In this document: piece after piece, positions 1-6,959 of the stretch
Layout of the letters: every line of letters starts with the position of its first letter
How positions within the stretch are numbered: the first letter of the stretch is position 1
Origin: CAYVSY01 sp964454255
Lineage (GTDB): Bacteria > Bacillota_I > Bacilli_A > RF39 > UBA660
Assembly (NCBI GenBank): GCA_964454255.1
Contig: CAYVSY010000004.1
Location: 1-32,910, forward strand
Reading direction: 5' to 3'
DNA length: 32,910 nt
Program-made: the position numbers and the translations under genes
Notes under the pieces: generated by a model
What the model was told of the DNA's origin: nothing
Database searches by the model: none
What the model saw: the letters and a program-made list of their open reading frames with translations, nothing else

Positions 1-167
1 TTATAAAAAAAGTATTCCCCTATTTCTAGGGGAATTTCAGGGGGTTTTGGTTGAATTCACTCCTACATTTTATTTCGTAGAGAGTGGACATATTTACTAT
101 GCCATATTAATAATAATATATATTCGAGAAAATTACAATAGTTTTTGAATTCTTTTTACATTTTTTT
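1..167. other. non-coding stretch, possible end of an insertion sequence
   Basis: No convincing gene is present here. After the hairpin at 14-35 the plus strand reads into a segment around 55-92. Its reverse complement combines CTCTCTACG, AAATGTAG and a GTG-rich flank, which reminds me of the terminal repeats of ISL3-type elements. The element body would lie left of the window. This is recollection of a family pattern, not an alignment. Confidence 0.25.
14..35 (-). terminator. strong hairpin with U-tract on the minus strand
   Basis: A perfect 9-bp stem (ATTCCCCTA / TAGGGGAAT) with a 4-nt loop. On the minus strand it is followed by ACTTTTTTT (left of position 14), the layout of an intrinsic terminator. 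It lies about 130 nt beyond the recG stop, so it could end the recG transcript. It could equally be the bidirectional terminator of a gene left of the window. Confidence 0.6.
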
Positions 168-2153
168 CTAATTAAGTGAAGAAAGATCATTAATTATTCC
201 TATTATTTTTGGATTTTCTTTCTGTCTTTCTATTGATTTTAAAAATTCTTTAGCATCATTTTGAGCTTGAATCAATATTTTATAATCCTTTAAAACATTT
301 GATAATATAAGTCCCGTTGCTCCGCTTTGCCTATTACCAAATAAATCGCCTTCACCTCTATTTTTAAAATCATATTCGCTTATTTCAAATCCATCGCAAC
401 TATTTTCTAATATCTTTAATCTTTCAGAACGTTCTTTAACAATTAAGTAGCAATAACTTTGAATGTCGTTTCGTCCAACTCTTCCTCTTAATTGATGAAT
501 GGTTGATAAACCAAAATTATTAGCCTCGAATATTACCATCATAGTCGCATTTTTAACGTCTACACCGACTTCAATAACTGTTGTAGAAATTAATATATCT
601 ATTTCACCGCTTGAAAATTTATTCATTATTGTTTCTTTTTTTAAATTATCTAATTTTCCATGTATACTTTCTACAATATTATTTGAAAAAGCTTTTTTCA
701 TCTTTTCTTCCAACACATTAACACTATCCAAATTATCTTCATCTTCTATTAATGGTGCTAAAACATATATTTGATGATGATAACTCAATTCTTCTTTCAT
801 TTTTGTTAAAACATCTAAAATATCTTTTTCCAACATTATTTTTGTTATTATTGATTTTCTTCCTGTTGGTTTAGTTTTAATTGAACTAATATCTAAATCT
901 CCATATATAGTTAGTGCATATGTTCTTGGGATTGGTGTTGCACTCATTGATAAAATATCCGGCATTATTCCTTTGTTTTTTAATTCATTTCGTTGTTGAA
1001 CCCCAAAACGATGTTGTTCATCAGTAATAACTAATCCTAAATTTTGAAATTTTATCTTTTCTTGAATTAAAGATTGCGTTCCAATAATTAAATTTATTTG
1101 ACCATTTTCTAATTCTTTATATATTTGATTTTTTTCTTTTTTAGTTGTAGAAGAGGTCAATAGTTTAATATTAATTTCATAACTTTGAAATAATTCACTT
1201 GCATTTTTAAAATGTTGTTTGGCTAACAATTCTGTTGGAACCATAAAGGCTGTTTGATATCCGGATAAATTATTAGCATATGAACTTACTAATGATACAA
1301 TAGTTTTACCACTTCCAACATCTCCTTGCAATAATCTATTCATTCTAATTGGACTTTCTAAATCATTTAATATCTCATTAATTGATTTTTGTTGATCAAA
1401 TGTTAATTTGTATGGTAATTTACTAATAAATTCATTAATTTGTTCCCTATTAATTATTCTTTTAATTGCTAATTTATCATTTCTATTTTTTTCTTTCAAA
1501 TAATTTATTCTTAACATATATATAAATAATTCTTCATATTTTAACCTTAATCTTGCTTTTTTTAATAATGCTATATCATTGGGGTTATGAATATTTTTAA
1601 TTGATTCCCATTTATCTAAAAGGTTATATTTTTGAACTAAATAATTTGGAACATAATCATCAATTTGATTATACTTATTAATTATCTCTAGAATTATTTT
1701 TGATATAACTTTTTTAGATAATCCCGTTGTTGTTAAATATACTGGTTCTATTTTAGGAATATCTGATAGTTTGCCAAATCTTATATCTGAAGCTGATATA
1801 GTATTGCTTTTTTCATTATAGATTCCAAATATACTAATTGTAGTTCCTATTTTTAAATGAGATAATAAAAAATTTCTGTTATAAATAACAACATTATATA
1901 AATAATTAGAACTATTTAGACGAAAGGATATTTTATTTAATTTTCTTTTTATATAATATATTATTGGTTTATTTTCTATTACTCCATCAATAATTACTTT
2001 AGAATTATTAGTTATGTCTTTTTTATCTGTTCTTTTTATTAAATCATAACGAAATGGATAATAATGTAATAAATCATTAATGTCATAAATATTTAGTTTG
2101 TTTAATAACTTAATATTTTTAGGACCTATTCCTTTTATATTATCAATATTCAT
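168..2153 (-). CDS. recG: ATP-dependent DNA helicase RecG
   Basis: RecG is a superfamily 2 helicase that remodels stalled forks and branched recombination intermediates. The protein has an N-terminal helix-hairpin-helix-like start (IKGIGPKN), a wedge/OB domain, then the helicase motifs: Walker A GDVGSGKT at about residue 277, DEQHRFG at about 378, MSATPIPRT, and QLRGRVGR near the C-terminus. The 661-residue length is normal for the family. An earlier ATG exists at 2186, but it lies inside the promoter (-10 at 2169-2174). The ATG at 2153 has GGTGAT five bases upstream, so it is the better start. The gene is transcribed alone, downstream of the rpsU-yqeY terminator. Confidence 0.96.
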   Translation of the reverse strand: MNIDNIKGIGPKNIKLLNKLNIYDINDLLHYYPFRYDLIKRTDKKDITNNSKVIIDGVIENKPIIYYIKRKLNKISFRLNSSNYLYNVVIYNRNFLLSHLKIGTTISIFGIYNEKSNTISASDIRFGKLSDIPKIEPVYLTTTGLSKKVISKIILEIINKYNQIDDYVPNYLVQKYNLLDKWESIKNIHNPNDIALLKKARLRLKYEELFIYMLRINYLKEKNRNDKLAIKRIINREQINEFISKLPYKLTFDQQKSINEILNDLESPIRMNRLLQGDVGSGKTIVSLVSSYANNLSGYQTAFMVPTELLAKQHFKNASELFQSYEINIKLLTSSTTKKEKNQIYKELENGQINLIIGTQSLIQEKIKFQNLGLVITDEQHRFGVQQRNELKNKGIMPDILSMSATPIPRTYALTIYGDLDISSIKTKPTGRKSIITKIMLEKDILDVLTKMKEELSYHHQIYVLAPLIEDEDNLDSVNVLEEKMKKAFSNNIVESIHGKLDNLKKETIMNKFSSGEIDILISTTVIEVGVDVKNATMMVIFEANNFGLSTIHQLRGRVGRNDIQSYCYLIVKERSERLKILENSCDGFEISEYDFKNRGEGDLFGNRQSGATGLILSNVLKDYKILIQAQNDAKEFLKSIERQKENPKIIGIINDLSSLN

Positions 2154-2168
2154 TTTATCACCAATTTC

Positions 2169-2197
2169 ATTATACAACACGAACAAATATTTGTCTA
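2169..2197 (-). promoter_or_regulatory. recG promoter
   Basis: -35 TAGACA (2192-2197), 17-nt spacer and a perfect -10 TATAAT (2169-2174). The expected start of transcription is only about 9-10 nt before the recG ATG, so the Shine-Dalgarno site sits at the very 5' end of the message. Confidence 0.7.
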
Positions 2198-2205
2198 TAC
2201 AATTT

Positions 2206-2231
2206 AAAAATAAGACACATATTGTGTCTTA
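2206..2231 (-). terminator. rpsU-yqeY terminator
   Basis: A 9-bp perfect stem (TAAGACACA / TGTGTCTTA, loop of 3) followed on the minus strand by TTTTT. The first arm includes the yqeY stop codon. It separates yqeY from the recG promoter directly downstream. Confidence 0.8.
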
Positions 2232-2678
2232 TAAATTACTAAGTTTATCTTTAATGATTGAATTTACTAAACTCATATCTGCTTTTCCTTTTACTTTAGG
2301 AGTGATTTCTTTCATTATTGGACCAATAAAAGTATTGTTTAATGGTTTAATACGATCAAACACTTCATTAATTATTTTTTCTATTTCTTCTTCAGATAAT
2401 TGTTCAGGCATATATTGATTTAATATTTCAATTTCTTTTTTATTTTGATTTACTAAATCTATTCTATTGGCTTTAGAAAATTCAGTTATTGAGTCTTTTC
2501 TCATTTTTATTTGTTTACTTGTAACATCAATAATTTCTTCATCTATTAAATCTCTTTTTTTGTTAATTTGTTCTAATTGAATAGCACCTTTTAACATTCT
2601 AATAACACTTAATTTGAATGAATCTTTATTTCTCATAGCACTTTTCATATCATTATTTATTTTGTCTAACAAATTCAT
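2229..2678 (-). CDS. yqeY: GatB/YqeY domain protein
   Basis: A small helical protein of the YqeY family, which resembles the tRNA-binding tail domain of the GatB amidotransferase subunit. Its exact role is not settled. Family features visible are the start MNLLDKINNDMKSAMRNKD, the run RMLKGAIQLEQINKKRDL, and the central LNQYMPEQLSEEEI. The 149-residue length is typical. A longer open frame extends to 2813, but that extension is antiphase to rpsU and not family-like, so the ATG at 2678 is chosen. Only one base separates it from the rpsU stop, which suggests translational coupling. The rpsU-yqeY pairing is common in Firmicutes. Confidence 0.93.
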   Translation of the reverse strand: MNLLDKINNDMKSAMRNKDSFKLSVIRMLKGAIQLEQINKKRDLIDEEIIDVTSKQIKMRKDSITEFSKANRIDLVNQNKKEIEILNQYMPEQLSEEEIEKIINEVFDRIKPLNNTFIGPIMKEITPKVKGKADMSLVNSIIKDKLSNL

Positions 2679-2679
2679 A

Positions 2680-2883
2680 TTAAGCAGCTCTTCTTTCACT
2701 ATATTTTTTACTATTTTTTCTGCTATTCTTAATACCTTCTTTGATAGCTTCTCTTCTTTGAACACCAGGTTTCTTATATTCAGCATGTTTCTTAGCAGCA
2801 GTGAGGGTTCCACTACGGGCTACTTCAGTTTTAAATCTTTTAATAGCTCCTTCTAAGTTATTTCCTCTAACTTCAACAGACAT
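2680..2883 (-). CDS. rpsU: 30S ribosomal protein S21
   Basis: A basic protein of 67 residues with the S21 pattern: MSVEVRGNNLEGAIKRFK, then RSGTLTAAKKHAEYKKPGVQ, then a Lys/Arg-rich tail ending in RRAA. S21 binds the 30S platform near the anti-Shine-Dalgarno region during initiation. The ATG at 2883 has a near-perfect Shine-Dalgarno (GGGAGGGA). An upstream in-frame ATG at 2904 would put the SD inside the coding region and is rejected. First gene of the rpsU-yqeY operon. Confidence 0.96.
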   Translation of the reverse strand: MSVEVRGNNLEGAIKRFKTEVARSGTLTAAKKHAEYKKPGVQRREAIKEGIKNSRKNSKKYSERRAA

Positions 2884-2914
2884 TTTTATCCCTCCCTTCT
2901 GCATTTCACTATAA

Positions 2915-2942
2915 ATTATATCATATTTTTTAATTTATACAA
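2915..2942 (-). promoter_or_regulatory. rpsU promoter, extended -10
   Basis: -35 TTGTAT (2937-2942), 16-nt spacer and -10 TATAAT (2915-2920) preceded by TGA, giving the extended -10 TGATATAAT. Confidence 0.7.
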
Positions 2943-2945
2943 CTA

Positions 2946-2970
2946 AAAAGATACAAAAAATGTATCTTTT
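2946..2970 (-). terminator. terminator of the nucleotidyltransferase gene
   Basis: A 10-bp stem (AAAAGATACA / TGTATCTTTT) with a 5-nt loop. On the minus strand the 3' arm runs into TTTTT. It begins two bases after the stop codon at 2973. Confidence 0.75.
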
Positions 2971-2972
2971 CG

Positions 2973-3863
2973 TCAATTTTTCCATAATTTTTCTGGATAT
3001 GAACCTTGAATATGTTTGTTTTTGAGATATTTAACTAATTTGTCCTTGTCAGTTTTATATGTTACGCCACACCAATCAGAAGTTGTTTCAACGATATTAA
3101 CATTAATTTTATTTTCTTTTATTAAATTCCCAATATCTACTGGTAATAGTGCTTCATCTGTCAAAATATTGTTATTTGAATCATTTATGAATTCTTCAAA
3201 TTTTTTTTCTAATAATTTGAAGATGGTTGGTTTAAATGTCCAAAAATTCATAGAAACAATAGTATCGTCTTCTAATAATACCCAATTATTATTTTCATTA
3301 AATTCCATTAACGATCCTGTTATTCTAATATTTTTTCTTTCATTTATACTTATTACATATCCATTTTTAACTTGACATACACCCCTTGATACTGTGCCAT
3401 TTTCTGTAACTGTGTTTTTCAACTTATAACCAATAATAGCACATTCGCAATTTTTATCAGTCAATTTTTCATATGCATCAACAAATGCTTGTGATCCATA
3501 ATAATCATCGGCGTTTATTACTGCAAATGGTTCTTTTACAACGTCACAGCAAGATAGTATTGCGTGTGTTGTTCCCCAAGGTTTTTTTCTTTCGGATGGA
3601 ATCATACAATTATTAGGAACATTTTCTAATTTTTGAAAAACATATTCAATATCAATTTTCTTTTCCAATCTTTTAGAAATAGTTTCTTTAAATAAATCAT
3701 AATTTTCTTCTTTGATAATAAAAACTATTTTATTAAATCCGGCTTGAATAGCATCAAAAATGCTATAATCAATTATAAATTCATTATTTGGGCCAACTGG
3801 TTCGACTTGTTTCAAGCCGCCGAATCGAGAGCCAAATCCAGCTGCCATAATAACTAGTGTCAT
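2973..3863 (-). CDS. NTP-transferase family sugar nucleotidyltransferase
   Basis: A Rossmann-type nucleotidyltransferase that would join a sugar phosphate to a nucleoside triphosphate to give an NDP-sugar. The N-terminal nucleotide-binding signature is MAAGFGSRFGGLKQVEPVG (residues 6-24). The metal/sugar-binding motif NADDYYG is at 117-123. The 296-residue length is normal. The sugar cannot be told from sequence. The ATG at 3863 has a strong AGGAGG. It lies downstream of the bacteriocin peptides on the same strand with only about 40 nt between and no clear terminator, so read-through from that locus is possible. A functional link is not implied. Confidence 0.8.
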   Translation of the reverse strand: MTLVIMAAGFGSRFGGLKQVEPVGPNNEFIIDYSIFDAIQAGFNKIVFIIKEENYDLFKETISKRLEKKIDIEYVFQKLENVPNNCMIPSERKKPWGTTHAILSCCDVVKEPFAVINADDYYGSQAFVDAYEKLTDKNCECAIIGYKLKNTVTENGTVSRGVCQVKNGYVISINERKNIRITGSLMEFNENNNWVLLEDDTIVSMNFWTFKPTIFKLLEKKFEEFINDSNNNILTDEALLPVDIGNLIKENKINVNIVETTSDWCGVTYKTDKDKLVKYLKNKHIQGSYPEKLWKN

Positions 3864-3905
3864 ATTTTGAACCTCCTATAATAAAGATAGCATATTTTTA
3901 TTTAT

Positions 3906-4058
3906 TTAGCAACCAGTTCTTGCGGCTGTTCCGACAATTCGACCAACTGTCATTATGGCTTTCCCAATAATTTCTATATATGGATATGATATCCATAATA
4001 AAGAGATTATACCTATTGTTTTTATTATATCTTTGTATTTACATATTAAATTGGACAA
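3906..4058 (-). CDS. overlapping small hydrophobic ORF, bacteriocin-like or immunity peptide
   Basis: An open frame of 50 codons starting from TTG at 4058, overlapping the end of the preceding peptide gene by 13 nt. A GGAAGTGG lies about 8 nt upstream and could serve as a Shine-Dalgarno, as in coupled re-initiation. The product is hydrophobic and ends MTVGRIVGTAARTGC. That tail resembles the tail of its neighbour (LGRAFGSALRR): both share GRxxGxAxR followed by a late Cys. There is no ATG and no double-glycine leader. It could be a coupled immunity peptide, a third bacteriocin whose leader was lost, or an extension reached by frameshift. Expression is unproven. Confidence 0.4.
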   Translation of the reverse strand: MSNLICKYKDIIKTIGIISLLWISYPYIEIIGKAIMTVGRIVGTAARTGC

Positions 4059-4213
4059 AGACGACCACTTCCAATTCTTCTTAAAGCACTTCCAAATGCT
4101 CTACCTAAATCAAGCAATAAATTAATCGCTCTTACACCATAATTTAAATATGATGCATTAAAACTAAATCCACCACTTATTTTATTTAATTCTATATTGT
4201 TTAATGTTTTCAT
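4046..4213 (-). CDS. class II bacteriocin-like precursor peptide B (double-glycine leader)
   Basis: A 55-residue peptide. The leader MKTLNNIELNKISGG has the expected hydrophobic positions and ends in Gly-Gly, the cleavage site of C39 peptidases. The predicted mature part is 40 residues, cationic near the end (LGRAFGSALRRIGSGR), amphipathic, with one Cys three residues from the C-terminus (RLCPI). The ATG at 4213 has a perfect AGGAGG about 5 nt upstream. Only 9 nt separate it from the preceding peptide gene, so both are cotranscribed with the exporter. The mature sequence is not one I recognise. The call rests on the leader and the neighbouring C39 exporter. Confidence 0.75.
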   Translation of the reverse strand: MKTLNNIELNKISGGFSFNASYLNYGVRAINLLLDLGRAFGSALRRIGSGRLCPI

Positions 4214-4222
4214 TTTTACCTC

Positions 4223-4363
4223 CTATCCTTTACATTTATTTGGATTTGCATATCCTGATATTACACCTATTAAAAATATTATGCCAGCTGCTATTCCAGC
4301 AATCATAAATCCGATACCTCCACCATTAACATTGCTTAATTCAAAATTATTTAATTTTTGCAT
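4223..4363 (-). CDS. class II bacteriocin-like precursor peptide C (double-glycine leader)
   Basis: A 46-residue peptide. The leader MQKLNNFELSNVNGG ends in a double glycine (a third Gly follows). The predicted mature part is about 31 residues. It has one strongly hydrophobic segment (IGFMIAGIAAGIIFLIGVI) with small-residue GxxxG-like spacing, and a polar tail containing one Cys (NPNKCKG). This looks like a membrane-inserting peptide. AAAGGA lies just before the ATG at 4363. Together with the cationic peptide B it could form a two-peptide bacteriocin, but no pairing has been shown. Confidence 0.75.
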   Translation of the reverse strand: MQKLNNFELSNVNGGGIGFMIAGIAAGIIFLIGVISGYANPNKCKG

Positions 4364-4376
4364 ATTGTCCTTTCTA

Positions 4377-4799
4377 TTAAATATAATTTTTAATATATTT
4401 AATTATTTCTTTTTCTTCTTTAATAAATTTTAAATCTATAATATTATTATTAATTTTTTTACTTTCTTCTATATCTATTTTTAATATTACTTCTTTATAA
4501 TTATTTTCAAATACTTCTGGACTTATATTTAGTATTTTATATTTATATTCTTTTTCATTTATATAAACAATATCTCTATTAGTAATATTATTTAATTCTG
4601 TAATATTAATATATGTTTTAATGTTATAATCATTATTTACCAATATTACTTCGCCACTATTAAATAAAAAGGTTTTATATTTCAAAATATGACATAATGT
4701 TATTAAGAACATTATTAAAATAATGATTATATATGATGCTTTATTCCAATTTTTTGTTTCACTCTTTAAAATGCTTATTTCACTATTGTATATATCCAT
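4377..4799 (-). CDS. short HlyD-like bacteriocin export accessory protein
   Basis: A 140-residue protein with one membrane segment (about residues 23-41) and an outside part rich in predicted beta strands (GEVILVNNDYNIKTYINITE, then a repeat of short strands to the C-terminus). Position and topology match the membrane-fusion partner of C39-peptidase exporters. Those partners are usually 350-470 residues and carry a coiled-coil hairpin and lipoyl halves, all absent here. The gene overlaps the exporter by 17 nt, with AAAGGAA before its ATG, so the two are translated together. The function is inferred from context. Confidence 0.6.
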   Translation of the reverse strand: MDIYNSEISILKSETKNWNKASYIIIILIMFLITLCHILKYKTFLFNSGEVILVNNDYNIKTYINITELNNITNRDIVYINEKEYKYKILNISPEVFENNYKEVILKIDIEESKKINNNIIDLKFIKEEKEIIKYIKNYI

Positions 4800-6873
4800 T
4801 ATTATTCCTTTCTAACACTTTAGCCATTCCCGAATTAATTTTTATCACTTTATCATATAAATCCATATTATTCATTCTGTGAGAAATTATTATAAATGTT
4901 TTGTTTTTAAAATTATTAAATAAATTTTTTAATATTTTTCTTTCCAAATTAATATCAATTTCGCTTAATCCTTCATCTATTAGGATTATTTTTTTGGAGC
5001 TTAGTATTGTTCGAGCAAGAATTATTCGCTGTCTTTCACCCCCTGAAAGATTACAGCCATTTTCTTCTAATAAACTATCATACCCTAATAATTTGTTTTC
5101 AATTATTTTATTGACATATAAATATGATGATACTTTTAAGAACTTTTCATAGTTAATTTTTTGTTCTAATAATATATTATTTTTAATGCTATCTGTCCAT
5201 ATTGTTTCTTTTTGAGATATTAAACTAATATTAGCTCTAATATCAGCAATTTCATAATCATTTATATCTATATTATTAATAAAAATTTTATTTCTTTCTA
5301 GTTTATAATATTTATAAATTAGTTTTAATAATGTCGATTTTCCACTTCCAGACGGTCCTATTATTAAAACCTTTTCATTATTATTAATTTTTAAATTAAC
5401 ATTATTTAAAATATTATCGATGTTATTGTAAGAAAAATTTACATTTTTAAATTCTATTGCTCCGTTTATATTGTATATATTTCTTTTTTCTAAATTTAAT
5501 GGTTCAATATCATATATAGAATTAGCTCTTTTTAAAGAATTCATTGCATATAAATAATCATTATCTAAGTCAATAATATTTTTAATTGGATTAATAAAAT
5601 ATACTACTAAGGAATTAAAAGTTAGTAACGATCCCATCGTAAGATTATTATTCATTATTAGTTTTATTCCTAAATAATTTATAAGTATTAATCCTAATAA
5701 TTCAATTGTTTCTTTTAAAAACATTTCATAATTACTAATAATATTGTAACTTAATACATTATTTAATGTTTTTGAATAAATATATTCAAATTTTTTAATA
5801 ATTTTTTTCTCTATATTTAATCCTTTTATTGTTTCAACTCCACTAATATTTTCTATCATATGAGAATTAACAGTTGCAGTATTTTCTTGAATTTCAATTA
5901 TTTTATTTTTTTTCAAAGGTCTAAATATGATAATTATTATTATATAAATTATAATTATTAAAACAGATATAAAGAATAATGAACTGTTTATTAAGAATAA
6001 CAGTATCCCTCCTGTAATAAACAACAATAAATCTAAAAATACTGTGAGTGTTAGCTTGCTTATCATATTTTTAACATATGATAAATCATTAATTCTAGAT
6101 ATTACTTCACCTGTTGTTTTAGTTTTATAATAATTATACGGAAGCAATAATATGTGTTTAAATGTATTAAGAACTAGCGTTATATCTAATTTTTGATTTA
6201 AATATACTAATAAATGATTCCTAATTAAATTAGAAACTGTTTTGGTTAATAAAACTAATATAAATATCAAGGTCACATTAATTAAATTATTTATATCAGT
6301 ATTCATAACTTTGTCAATTAAAACTTTAAGATTAAAAGAATATATACATGAAAATATTGTGCATATAATTGATAATAAAACAATTTGAATAATTATTTTT
6401 TTATTATTTATAATAAGATTTTTTATACAATTATAAATATATTTATTATCTTTTATATAAGGTATTTTTTTTAATGGTTTAAACACTAATATGTTTTTTG
6501 TCCATAATAATTCCCATTCTTTTTTTGATATTATTCTTTTTCCAACGGCAGGATCCATTATTATAATATCATTTTTTCTTATTTGATATACAACTACAAA
6601 ATGCATATAGTTTTTACTTATTATTTGGGCTATAAAAGGAGTAAATTTATCTAAATTATTTATGTTATTAACTTTATATCCAATACTTTCAAATCCTAAT
6701 GAATTCATAGCTGTTTGCATTTTTAAAAATGATGTTCCGTTTTTTGTTGTATCAGTTATATCAATTAGTTTTTCTAATGATATATTTCCATCATAATATC
6801 TAATTATTGAAAGTAATGCACTTGCTCCACAGTCCTTACTTCCATTTTGTTTAACTATTAATTTTTTTTTCAT
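4783..6873 (-). CDS. bacteriocin-processing peptidase/ABC exporter (PCAT, C39)
   Basis: One polypeptide that cuts double-glycine leaders and exports the mature peptide. The N-terminal C39 peptidase domain has the catalytic Cys15 (KDCGASALLSIIRYY), His91 (MHFVVVY) and Asp107 (IIMDPAVGKR). A six-helix ABC transmembrane region follows at about 160-440. The ATPase has Walker A GPSGSGKST (506-514), signature LSGGERQR (from 609) and Walker B IILIDE (629-634). All key residues are present, so it should be active. The 696-residue length is typical. A consensus AAGGAGGTGATAAT precedes the ATG. It is followed by its accessory gene and two peptides with Gly-Gly leaders, which are its likely substrates. 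Confidence 0.93.
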   Translation of the reverse strand: MKKKLIVKQNGSKDCGASALLSIIRYYDGNISLEKLIDITDTTKNGTSFLKMQTAMNSLGFESIGYKVNNINNLDKFTPFIAQIISKNYMHFVVVYQIRKNDIIIMDPAVGKRIISKKEWELLWTKNILVFKPLKKIPYIKDNKYIYNCIKNLIINNKKIIIQIVLLSIICTIFSCIYSFNLKVLIDKVMNTDINNLINVTLIFILVLLTKTVSNLIRNHLLVYLNQKLDITLVLNTFKHILLLPYNYYKTKTTGEVISRINDLSYVKNMISKLTLTVFLDLLLFITGGILLFLINSSLFFISVLIIIIYIIIIIIFRPLKKNKIIEIQENTATVNSHMIENISGVETIKGLNIEKKIIKKFEYIYSKTLNNVLSYNIISNYEMFLKETIELLGLILINYLGIKLIMNNNLTMGSLLTFNSLVVYFINPIKNIIDLDNDYLYAMNSLKRANSIYDIEPLNLEKRNIYNINGAIEFKNVNFSYNNIDNILNNVNLKINNNEKVLIIGPSGSGKSTLLKLIYKYYKLERNKIFINNIDINDYEIADIRANISLISQKETIWTDSIKNNILLEQKINYEKFLKVSSYLYVNKIIENKLLGYDSLLEENGCNLSGGERQRIILARTILSSKKIILIDEGLSEIDINLERKILKNLFNNFKNKTFIIISHRMNNMDLYDKVIKINSGMAKVLERNNNGYIQ

Positions 6874-6959
6874 ATTATCACCTCCTTACATATATCTTTA
6901 GCAATTATTTTTCTTATTTCTTTTTAAAAATAAAAAAAAATAAAAAATTGAAAAATTTT

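Noticed and set aside
499..774. Plus-strand open frame inside recG
   Set aside because: Antisense to a fully conserved helicase region; no ribosome site and no recognisable protein. Similar antisense frames elsewhere (for example 3016-3375, 13538-13969, 26223-26594) were rejected for the same reason.
2679..2813. N-terminal extension of YqeY
   Set aside because: It overlaps rpsU in another frame and is not family-like; the ATG at 2678 gives the normal protein length.
4046..4090. Programmed frameshift joining peptide B to the overlapping third frame
   Set aside because: The shift needed is -1 within a short window, but no standard slippery heptamer is present; the nearest T-TTA-AGA is not of the right form. 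A TTG start is simpler.
6874..6959. Terminator after obg in the A/T runs
   Set aside because: Only A/T pairing with no stable stem; promoter signals for the exporter gene in this gap are also unclear.
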